64,000 nucleotides of DNA from assembly GCF_049243985.1 (NCBI RefSeq), contig NC_135384.1:14628501-14692500 (forward strand), read 5' to 3'. The DNA is from Paroedura picta. Lineage: Eukaryota; Chordata; Lepidosauria; Squamata; Gekkonidae. Below, one piece after another: positions 54,934 to 64,000 of this stretch. The stretch's first letter is position 1; every line of letters begins with the position of its first letter. The notes beneath the pieces were generated by a model. That model was given only the letters and a program-made list of their open reading frames with translations. It ran no database searches and had not been told where the DNA came from. The position numbers and the translations under genes are program-made.

Positions 54934-55860
54934 TTGAAATGGACCCTACATTGGAACGAAACAAATCTCAAAGCAAATTCAATAGTGAGATTTTACTTCT
55001 CTAAGGGAGGCCAAAATCTCCCCGCCGCTATTAAAATTTTCCAATCTATGCTGATCCCAAAACTTTTCTATGGCATATCAGTATGGGGTATACACCTCCC
55101 TGTAGGAGTAGAGAGGCTGCAATCTGCCTTTCTTCATCAATTATTGGGTCTTTCCAAATGCATTTCTGCCTCCACAATATACTTGGAGACTGGCGTCACC
55201 CAACTGGCCTCCCTAGCCTGGCTCCGTATCTTTAAATACTGGCTCTGCCTGAACTTTAGAGCCCAAGCTGGGAGCTTAGTCTATCTTATGTTGTTTGATA
55301 AGTTTCTATCACCCTGGTTTGTGAAGATTAACATCAAACTACAGTATTTAGGACTGCCTATTGAACTCTTGGAAAACCTTGAAGAGAACGAAGCTTACGA
55401 CACCATCAGGCAACGAATCTTGGACATTGACTATCAGAACACTATCGCAGGAGCACGCAGAACATGCTCTCCCATCTTTTTTGATATCTATCCCCATCAA
55501 GAAGGATCCCGGAGTACTTTACATCTTTAAAATTGTCTTCCCTGAAGCGATTTTTTATGCTAGCAAGGCTAAACCTCCTACCAGCGGCAGTGACTAGATG
55601 TCGATATGCTAAAATCCGATATGCCGAAAGACTCTGCTCATGTCCCGCCAAGAAACCTGAGTCAATGGCGCTCGTTCTCCTCCTTTGTGAGCAACACAAC
55701 CATCTTAGAGAACACTGCATATATCCTCTTATGCGAGCGAGCAAGATTCACGGTCCCTCAACAGTAGTGCACTCTTTTTTACTGGATCACAATCCTCAAG
55801 TAACTGAAGGCATTGCAAAATTCCTCCACATTTTGCTATCATGCCAATAAAGGTATTTGA
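54934..55860 (+). mobile_element. Non-LTR LINE ORF2 C-terminal fragment
   Basis: A 198-codon open frame (54934-55530) carries KLFYGISVWG, ERLQSAFLHQLLGL and YLETGVTQLASLAWLRIFKY, typical of the region after the reverse transcriptase in vertebrate LINEs. A second, shifted frame continues to the 3' end at about 55860 (GCCAATAAAGGTATTTG). It is 5' truncated and lies between two copies of the V2R-B upstream block. Confidence 0.75.
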
Positions 55861-55929
55861 CTTGATTTGAATTATTATTCATAACATAGTATTGTATTGA
55901 GGTACCAAATAGATCAATATATGGAAAAA

Positions 55930-55941
55930 GAATATAAAGAG
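55930..55941 (-). promoter_or_regulatory. Distal intact TATA-like box upstream of V2R-B2
   Basis: CTCTTTATATTC on the minus strand, now about 1.34 kb above the candidate ATG because of a local duplication and the LINE at 54934-55860. Confidence 0.25.
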
Positions 55942-56437
55942 ATTTAAACATTTCTGCTCATTTTATGACTCAAGGGATAAATGTTACCATCAGTATTGTG
56001 GATAATACATTTTTCACTTCTTGGATGATCTACTCATCCCTTTCACCAAGAATTCTATGTATTATTTGGTTCTCATCTATACTAGTAAATTTCAGTTTTC
56101 CTGAAATTTGACTAGTGGCTTTTGCAAGTGGAGAAATTGGGGGCACTCCACCAACAGGTGACATAAGGTGTCAGCAACACCACATCCATGAAGACATTCA
56201 TCCAAAAGAAGCCTTCTGGATATATTGGTAGGAAAGGATATTCAGCCACGCTAAAATAAAGTCTCTTCTTAGAAAACTAATATTTCCAAATATACAGGAA
56301 AAGATCCATATACAGAGAGGGTTCCTCAGGACACTGAACTCAGTATGTGTATATCTATGTCCTCCATTCTCTGCATTATTTGACTCTTGATTGTTCTCAG
56401 GCAACTAGTAGATGGATCCCTGCAAGGACCCCTGCCA

Positions 56438-56713
56438 GAAGAAGAAGAAGGAGAATTGATTCTTATATGCTGCTTTTCTCTACCCGAAGTAGTCTCAAAG
56501 CAGCTTACAGTCACCTTCGCTTTCCTCTCCCCACAACAGACACCCTGTGAGGTGGGTGAGGCTCAGAGAGCCCTGATATTACTTGTCAGAACAGCTTTAT
56601 CAGTACTGTGGCAAGCCAAAGGTCACCCAGCTGGCTGCACATGGGGGAGTGCAGAATTGAATTTGGCTCACCAGATTAGAAGTCCACACTCCTAACCACT
56701 ACACCAAATTGGC
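56438..56713 (-). mobile_element. tRNA-derived SINE with short GAA tail
   Basis: Same family as 35111-35494. The flank at 23590 upstream of B1 lacks it, so it entered the B2 lineage. Confidence 0.8.
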
Positions 56714-57770
56714 TCTCAATTTTAAAAGTGATTTGAAAAACCACACTCTATGAGGACAACAACTGAAGGAAACCTACCATAAAATGGACAGGGAAAGGGC
56801 AATAGAGGCAGTCATCCAAATCCTCTTTCATTCGAGTTGCAGATCTGATTCATGTCATCAATTGTACATCTTAAATGCCTTCAGGAACTCCATCAAACAT
56901 GATGAAGTAACCGGTCATTTTGACAATTTGGCTAGAGATAATTGGAAACCACTGAGGACTGCTTCAGGTCCTCACACCTGCTACCCAGTAAACTAGGAGT
57001 GTGGAGACAAGAATTTGTTGTCTCCAAAGTTCTAACAGGCCACCTGATTCCTTTGTTTTGCTAAAGTTCTTAAAAAACTCTCCTGGTCTTGCAGATTCTG
57101 ACAAAATTGGGGCCTGCAGAAGTTTGGCTTCTGCTTTTCTTTGTGATTGTCCGTGTGTGTGATGAACAAAAAATAATGGATGTGATAAACCACATCCTTT
57201 TCAACGGGTAGCACCCAGACACCCTTCTCTTAAAGTACTAGACCCAACATGTATGAGCAGAAATCAATGATTCTAATGCTACCACTAATTTGTCCATGCA
57301 TCAGTAATTTCACATCAGAGTATGTATGCCATGTATTTCATAAAATTTTCATCCTGCAGGTTCCTTTGGAATATTAGCTCAGGATGGTGAGCTTAGCTAC
57401 AAATAGGCTGCCATGGGTGATGAAGCCATGTACATAATATCAGGGAGTGGGGCTATACCTAACTCTGAAAGTAGGTCTTCAGAATTTTGGGCAGAACCCC
57501 TGTATAACTGGATCCTCATCTTTCCTAATTCTGTAGACATGTAATATAAACTTATGCTAAGGAAAAGGCGGAGGGGGGGTAATATTTCTTCTTTGGGCAA
57601 TCCTTTTACATATTCTCCTTTCAGTGATATACAGTAAGGAAGTGATTCTGGCCAGATTTTGAGAGGAGCATTAATTGGTTTTGAATCATGAATAGAAGTT
57701 AATGTGGTGATATTATTATTAACTTCCAGCTTTAATACATGAGTTGTTATAGAATTCTCAGCTAATTGCA
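56714..57770. other. 5' flank of V2R-B2, no gene seen
   Basis: Homologous to 23830-24870 with visibly lower identity than the A1/A2 blocks. It ends with a diverged copy of the module that opens both blocks (ACAGTAAGGAAGTGATTCTG at about 57630). Confidence 0.6.
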
Positions 57771-58034
57771 TTAATCAATTAAGCTGTGCAGCCCAACTGT
57801 GATTGGTCAGTACTGATTCCCACAGTCTTTTTAGAATATCAGTCTGCTACTGGCACAGGTATATTTCATAAGGCCTCTGTCAACGTGCTGTCATGAATAT
57901 TAAAGACTCAATATTAAAGTTCTAGCCCACTTTCTAAAATATATATAGAAGGCACCAGGAAAGTTTTCAGTTCGCAACTTTGTTCAGATGGGCGACATGA
58001 TCCAAAACGTTGAAAATAATATAATTATTATGAA

Positions 58035-58433
58035 CTAGTAATTAAGCCCGCTGGAGCTGCAATACAGCGGGCACTAGCTGTTTGTCCTGCCCCCCCCCCC
58101 CGGCACTGCGGCCTACCCGAGTGATCGTTGTCCGTGGTGGGAGCCGCGCTGGCGGTAGCGGTGGCGGGGTATCCTCCGTCTTCGGCGGGTGTGACTCCGG
58201 TCGCGGTTTCCGCGGCGGCGCTGCCGCTGCGCTGTTGGGCGGCGGCTGTTGTGCTGTCGGGCAGCGGCCAGACGTGTCGGAGGCGCTTCACGGCAGTTGT
58301 GTTGCTGGGCAGCAGCTTCGGCGGCTGTTGTGCTGTTGGGCAGCGGCCTGACGCGGCGAGAGGCACTTTGCGCCTCTCGCCGCATCAGGCCACCGGCCAG
58401 GGAGCCCCCACCAGCCACTCTCCGCGCACCTGC
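58035..58433 (-). mobile_element. GC-rich Helitron-like element end
   Basis: On the minus strand the 3' end is a hairpin (GCCCGCTGTATTGCAGCTCC plus AGCGGGC), TTAATTA, CTAG and T. The 350 bases before it are strongly GC-rich, unlike the surrounding AT-rich DNA, and contain a hairpin with 20-bp arms at about 58350-58396. The GC-rich block abuts a truncated Bov-B. Whether both belong to one composite element is unknown. Confidence 0.45.
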
Positions 58434-59150
58434 ATCAACAGGCTCTTTAGTTCCTCTTCGCTTTCTGCCATTAGAGTGGTATCATCTGCATATCTGAGGT
58501 TGTTGATATTTCTCCCTGCAATATTGATCCCAATTTGTGACTCATCTAACTCCGCCTTTCTCAAGATGTGCTCCGCATACAAGTTAAATAGGCAAGGCGA
58601 CAGTATACAGCCTTACCAAACTCCTTTCTCAATTTTGAACCAATCAGTGATTCCGTGTTCAGTTCTCACTGTTGCTTCTTGCCCTGAATATATGTTTCTC
58701 AGGAGACAGATAAGATGCTCTGGTATTCCCATCTCTTTAAGAACTTGCCTCAATTTGTTATGCTCCACACAATCAAAGGTTTTAGCATAATCAATGAAAC
58801 AGATGTACTTCTGGAACTCCCTAGCTTTCTCCATGATCCAGCGTATGTTGGCTATTTGATCTCTAGTTCCTCTGCCTCTTTGAAATCCTGCCTGTACTTC
58901 AGGAAGTTCTCAGTCCACATATTGCTGGAGCCTAGCTTGTAGGATTTTGAGCATAACTTTGCTAGCATGATAAATGAGTACAATGGTGTGGTAGTTTGAA
59001 CGTTCTTTGGCATTGCCCAGAAAGGACATTGCCAATTGGATTGGAATGTAAACTGACCTTTTCCAATCCTGTGGCCAGTTTTGAGTTTTCCAGATTTGCA
59101 GCACTTTTACTGTATCGTCTTTTAAGATTTTAAACCAGGAAATAATGATA
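58434..59150 (-). mobile_element. Bov-B (RTE) LINE, reverse-transcriptase fragment
   Basis: The minus strand reads, in order, KVMLKILQARLQQYV, FIDYAKTFDCVEHNKL, MGIPEHLICLLRNIYSGQE, and GRNINNLRYADDTTLMAES with the catalytic YADD. This is the Bov-B reverse transcriptase. It is truncated at both ends and frames are interrupted. Confidence 0.9.
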
Positions 59151-59159
59151 GGCAAATAA

Positions 59160-60000
59160 AAGATTCTGCAAATGTCACAGACTGATTTCCTTGATAGACC
59201 TGCAAAGAACCCTATTCAGGAGCCCTTTGGTGACAATACAGATCTGCTCAGTAAACTAACCAAATACTTGAGCAGACAGGCTAGCCTCATTGAGATTCCC
59301 TTGGAAATGTTATCAATAGTGCAAGAATTGGTGTTCAACAACTTCAGTTTTCCTAGCATTTAGGAGGGAAAGTGTAAAATGGGCTCCACTAGATACAAAG
59401 GAGTTGATTTCCTTTGTATCTTCTTCCACTGCTGGTTCATGATGACATTACAACATCAAGACAAGTGTATCTGACATTTCAATTTCCTTCTTGCCAGTGG
59501 CCTTTTTCTTCCTCTGGGATCCTGTTGCCTTCTCTCAGTTCTTTATCTCCCTCTCCTGCCAAAGAAGTAGGGTGGACTGAACAAGGAAAGGGGCAAAGAG
59601 GCAGACAGAAATCCCTGACCTCTGAGGAGTGGCTAAAAATGACCAAGCCCATGGAGGAAAGGGACTCAGGCTATGGGGGAACTTGGGGTGGGGTCAATAG
59701 TAATTTACCAGTGAGCCCAAGAGGTGGCACAGAGACAGGACTATTCTTCTTGGGAGTCTGACCCTTCCTTTGAGGAGACAAGCAGTGCAGACTATCCACG
59801 TTTTGGCAGTTCATGAAAGGATACATTTTGATGAAACAAAATATAGTGGAAGGGTTGTCATAGAATACTGTACATGAAACTGTCAAAAACCATCAATACC
59901 AAAACAATGAATAACAATGTATCATTTTCCTATGCACTAAGTTCCTAATAATTTACATACATGAGCTCTTGAGTTATTAAAGTACACAGCTTCAGGCACT
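59160..60000. other. Intergenic, nothing recognised
   Basis: No gene or known repeat seen. The frame at 59414-59761 is short, unrecognised and not repeated elsewhere in the window. 60000-60100 matches the LINE-like remnant near 1500-1590. Confidence 0.5.
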
Positions 60001-60242
60001 TGGCATGGACTGCAAGATGGAGCTCTTCCACCAGCTTTGTGGTTGAAGCTATGGCATGGAACATCAGATGGGCCCCCCAGAAGAGATCACCACCAGCCTG
60101 GCCATCAATCTTGGTGGACTGCTGGCATTTGGAGTAACCTATGGTGCACTGGAAGGCAGTCTTTATGCTTGTGGTGTATGGAGACCGGTAAATACATCTT
60201 TAAAATAGGGATATTAAAATGTGTATGTTTTTATGTGGTGTT

Positions 60243-60248
60243 TTTATT
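60243..60248 (-). promoter_or_regulatory. Candidate poly(A) signal of V2R-C
   Basis: AATAAA on the minus strand, about 125 nt past the stop, as in the A-type genes. Confidence 0.45.
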
Positions 60249-60372
60249 TTTTAACTTGACACGAGATGGATTCCAAGAAGCAGCAGAAAATAAATTTAAT
60301 AACACCAACAAAAACAATAATCATCAACATACAGCCCAATTTTGAGTTTCAAGACCTAAATGGCAGAGAATG

Positions 60373-61271
60373 TCAGACTTTCCTGATTATCTGCTCTCGA
60401 ATGTTCATTCCTGGTTTCAAGAAAATGATGTAGCATTTTGGGAAAAAGATGCAAATCAGTAAGCCAGCACCAGAGGACAAAATGGAGAAGATTTCCACAG
60501 CCACCATGAATTTTCCTTTAGAGCTCAAGTAAGCTGGAATAAAAGAAAACCAAACACTGCAGAAGACCAACATACTGAAAGTGATGAACTTGGCTTCGTT
60601 AAAACTGTCAGGTAACTTCCTGGCAAAAAAAGCCACTGTGAAGCTGACACTGGCCAGAAAGCCCAAATAACCAAGGACCAAGTAAAACATGGTAGCAGAA
60701 CCCTCATTACATTCCAGGATGATTGTCTTGGCTTGTGAATGCATATTCATTTGAGGGAAGGGAGGGGAAATACAAATCCAAACAGTACAAATCACTACTT
60801 GAATTAAGGAGCCAGAAAGAACAATGGAATAGGCCAGATTTTTACCCACCCATCTCCTCATGTGGGACCCTGGTTTGGTAGCCATGAAGGCCAGGACCAC
60901 AGTGATGGTTTTGGCTAAGACAGTACAAAGAGCCACACAGAAGATGAGGCCAAAACTTGTTTGCCGCAGGAGGCAAGTCACTTTTCCTGGCTCTCCAATG
61001 AACAGCATGGAGCTGAGAAAGCAAAGCAGGAGGGAGAGGAGGAGAATGTAGGTGAGGCTCCGGTTGTTGGCTTTAACAATGGGACTGTCCTTGTATTTCA
61101 TGAAGGTTCCTAGCACAAAAACTGTGACCAGAGAGAAAGATATAGACAAGGTGACAAAATTGATCCCTAAAGTCTCTTCATAGGACAGGTAGGTTGGGAT
61201 CTTGGGAAGGCATTCATGATGATCTTTGCTTGGATAGTGGTCATCTAGACATCTGACACAGGCATCCATAT
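60373..61271 (-). CDS. V2R-C exon 6: 7TM domain (gene continues beyond the window or is partial)
   Basis: 899 bp, open, with the acceptor CTTCAG and a TGA stop. The first third is A-like ([38 protein letters not shown]); the last part is B-like ([34 protein letters not shown]). Unique residues include [19 protein letters not shown] and VAFFARK. No exon 5 appears in the 2.7 kb upstream to the window edge, whereas it lies 1.4-3.1 kb upstream in the other genes. That interval holds Bov-B and SINE insertions, so the rest is probably further right, or lost. Confidence 0.85.
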
Positions 61272-61900
61272 CTGAAGGAATCAAAAGAGCTGTTTCGGTA
61301 TTTCAAGGTTGTAAATAATATTGAAGTGGCAATCATAGACATGAGGTAGAAATTAATGCTCTCCCTTCCTTTTCCTCCATCTGCATCCCCTCAATACATA
61401 TACGTCAATGGTTTGAAATCATTGTATTGCTAATGGGTTTGTTGGCTGACTAGGTATTGGGACTGTCAGACACTGTATGCACAGGAAAGATGTCTTTCTT
61501 TTCATCATTTCTCTTGTCCTGAGGACTGCATTTTAAAAAGGGATATTCATTCCGCCATATTAAAAAAATAGAAAAAAACATTTCAAAATTTGGTTTTTAT
61601 GAGAAATGTATAATGTTGTGAATGTACTGATTTTATTTATTTATTTTATTTTATTTATATTTAGAATGGGATATCAATCACCTCCCAGACTTCAATGTCT
61701 GAAATAAAGAGGATTTATTTTGCTTTCTAGAATTCTACATAATCTGGATAAGGATTCAGCTCCCTTCTGTTTCTTCCTAATACAGCTGTGTTATATGTGA
61801 TGCCCTTGAGTGGTGGACCAGTCAGATAGCTTATCAAAAAGCCATGCATTGCTTGGAAGAATCTACCTTTCTTCTTTGCCCCCTTACCCAGAGCATCATC
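61272..61900. other. Intron-5 side of V2R-C, homologous to A-type intron 5
   Basis: It matches 3240-4020 with substitutions (GGTTTGAAAT, GCTAATGGGTTTGTTGGCTG, CCCTTCTGTTTCTTCC), without the SINE present in A1 and A2. An AT-rich TTTATTTATTTTATT stretch lies at about 61631. 61900-62270 is unrecognised. Confidence 0.6.
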
Positions 61901-62269
61901 TGTAATCTCTCGGGGAGTGGTATCTATAATTGGATAAGGGCTAAGTGGGCAGAGAGTGGGTGGGGCCGGTCCAGATGAGGACCCAAATGGAAGGCATTTC
62001 GTGCCTTATGCTTGTACCCTCACCAGGACAGATCATAGTTCCAGCCAGTCGGGAGGCATGAAACCAAAGTTCTGACAGGGCCAAAGTTTTGACAGGGCCC
62101 GCCCACCCAGCTCAGCCAGGGGCAATCTGGAGACATTGCGGACAATCTGCCCCTGATCACCACAGGGGGAGAAGGTCAGTAGGGATGCCCAAGGGGAATG
62201 AGAATAGAGGCTTGGACAGGCTGTGCCACCCCTTTTTGCCCCACTGCAGCCCTAACTGTCATGTCCCAC

Positions 62270-62536
62270 TGTAACTTCCCTCACTTTGCCTCAGAACACT
62301 GACAGAGATGGCAGGAGGTTGGTGAGTGTGCTCCCTTCCCCCCTCCCTTCAGGCCTGCTTGGAAGGAGCCTCTGAAAGCCCCTGACTGAGGGGTGGGAGG
62401 CTTTTCCGAGAGCAATGCAGGGGAGCCTGAGGGCATGGGTGTGGGCCTTCCTTTTGAGGGGGGGGACTTTCCACTTCTGCCAAAAAGTTGGCTGACAGGG
62501 AGGTCACAGAAAAGCCTCTTCTCACTTAAAATACTG
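62270..62536 (+). mobile_element. Single arm of the foldback family
   Basis: TTTGCCTCAGA through GGCTGACAGG and CTTAAAATACTG matches 13440-13690. The opposite arm is absent; Bov-B follows directly. Confidence 0.6.
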
Positions 62537-64000
62537 ATCGAATCCAGGGCAAATCATTCAAAATTACAGTAATCCAGGTCTATGCCCCAACCTCTGCTAC
62601 TGAAGAGGAAGAAGTTGACCAGTTCTATGAAGCCCTACAACACCTTCTAGAAGCAATGCCAAAAAATGATGTGGTTATCATCATGGGGGATTGGAATGCT
62701 AAAGGAGGAAGCCAAAAGATAACCGGGATAACAGGCCTTGGAGTACAAAATTAAGCAAGGCACAGGCTGGTATAATTATGTCAAGAGAATACAATGGTCA
62801 CAGCAAACACTCTTTTCCAACAACCCAAAAGACAACTCTACACATGGATAACACCAGACGGTCAACACAGAAATCAGATTGGCTATGTGATCTGGAGCCA
62901 AAGATGAAGAATTTCTATACAGTCAGTAAAAACAAGACCAGGAGCCGATTGTGGATCAGACATTAGCTTCTTGTTGCAAAGAAGAAGAAGAAGAAGAAGA
63001 AGAGTTGGTTCTTATATGCCGCTTTTCCCTACCCAAAGGAGGTTCAAAGCGGCTTACAGTCGCCTTCCCATTCCTCTCCCCACAACAGACACCCTGTGGG
63101 GTGGGTGAGGCTGAGAGAGCCCTGATATCACTGCTCGGTCAGAACAGTTTTATCAGTGCCGTGGCGAGCCCAAGGTCACCCAGCTGGTTGCATGTGGGGG
63201 AGTGCAGAATCGAACCCAGCATGCCAGATTAGAAGTCCGCACTCCTAACCACTACACCAAAATTTAGGCTTAAATTGAAGAAAGTAGGGAAAAGCACTAG
63301 GCCACTCAGGTATGAACTAAATCATATCCCCAACGAATATAAAGTAGAGGTGACAAATAGATTTAAGGAATTAGATCTGATAGACAGTGCCTGAAGATTT
63401 ATGGATGGAGGTTTGCAACATTGTACACGAGGCAGCAACTAAAATCATCCCAAAGAAAAAGAAATGCAAGTAAGCAAAATGGCTATGTGAGGAAGCTTTA
63501 CAAATAGCTGAGGACAGAAGGGAAGTAAAAGGCAAGGGAGAAAGAGAACGATACACCCAATTGAATGCAGAATTCCAGAGAATAGCTAGAAGAGATAAGA
63601 ATGCCTTCTTAAATGAACAGTACAAACAAATAGAAGAAAACAATAGAATAGGGAGCACCGGAGATCTCTTCAAGAAAATGGGATATATGAAGAGAACATT
63701 TCATGCATAGATGGGTATACTAAAGGACCAAAATGGGAGGGACCTAATAGACGAAGAAGAGATTTAAAAATGGTGGCAAAATTATAAAGAAGAACTATAC
63801 AAGAGCCAACTTAACATCCGGGATAACCACGATGGACCTGGATGCAGTACAAGTGCTACACTCAATATGCCAGCAAATTTGGAAAACTCAGCAGTGGCCA
63901 CAGGATTGGAAAAGGTCAGTTTACATTCCAATCCCAAAGAAGGGCAATGCCAAAGAATGTTCAAACTACCACACCATTGCACTCATTTATCATGCTAGCA
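62537..64000 (+). mobile_element. Bov-B (RTE) LINE, endonuclease to RT start, runs off the window
   Basis: The plus strand encodes VIQVYAPTSATEEEEVDQFY, then VIIMGDWNAKGG (endonuclease GDWNAK), KFRLKLKKVGKSTRP, AEFQRIARRDKNAFLNEQ and WPQDWKRSVYIPIPKKGNAK. The 5' part of the endonuclease is missing and several frame breaks are present. A SINE interrupts it at 62981-63260. It is on the opposite strand to the Bov-B at 58434-59150. Confidence 0.9.
62981..63260 (-). mobile_element. tRNA-derived SINE nested in Bov-B
   Basis: Same family as 35111-35494, with about eight GAA units. It splits the Bov-B frame between a SDISFLL-like end and KFRLKLKKVGK, so it is younger than that Bov-B copy. Confidence 0.85.

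Noticed and set aside
58082-58790. Long open frames across the GC-rich block and Bov-B
   Set aside because: GC richness removes stops by chance and the frames run antisense through the Bov-B reverse transcriptase.

Overview
The window looks like a squamate reptile (lizard or snake) chromosome. It carries spliced vertebrate genes, CR1 LINEs with (ATTCTATG)n tails, Bov-B (RTE) LINEs, Sauria-type SINEs ending in ACCTTT repeats, a second tRNA-derived SINE with a (CTT)n tail, and a SPIN-like hAT fragment. I cannot name the species.

The genes are one family only: type-2 vomeronasal receptors (V2R, class C GPCRs), in a head-to-tail array on the minus strand. Reading left to right: V2R-A1 (2325-10726), V2R-B1 (16154-22840), V2R-A2 (27084-36560), V2R-B2 (44793 to about 54592), and the last exon of V2R-C (60373-61271), whose other exons are not in the window. 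The first four genes each have all six expected coding exons. In all four, exon 2 is 292 bp, exon 3 is 852 bp, exon 4 is 228 bp, exon 5 is 127 bp and exon 6 is 899 bp. Splice sites and phases are consistent, and I found no internal stop. Predicted proteins are 873 aa (A1, A2), 875 aa (B1) and about 891 aa (B2, start uncertain). Proteins of this family bind peptide or protein cues at the surface of vomeronasal sensory neurons.

The array grew by tandem duplication at two levels. An older step made the A and B types. A recent step copied an A+B block: about 1-21900 corresponds to about 24742-51900, with roughly 98% protein identity by eye. Exon 1 of B2 and its 5' flank are clearly more diverged than the rest of B2, so the recent copy ends, or is overwritten by conversion, inside intron 1. 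V2R-C exon 6 is a mosaic of A-like and B-like parts.

The introns and intergenic DNA are dense with transposable elements: CR1, Bov-B and L2-like LINEs, SINEs with clear target-site duplications, a 0.9 kb hAT-like MITE, a foldback element with long inverted arms, four Helitron-like 3' ends, and expanded GAA/TTC, AAGG and GAT tracts. Because the A+B block is duplicated, many insertions and deletions can be ordered in time by comparing copies. I recognised no retrovirus, LTR element, Polinton, RNA gene or CRISPR array.
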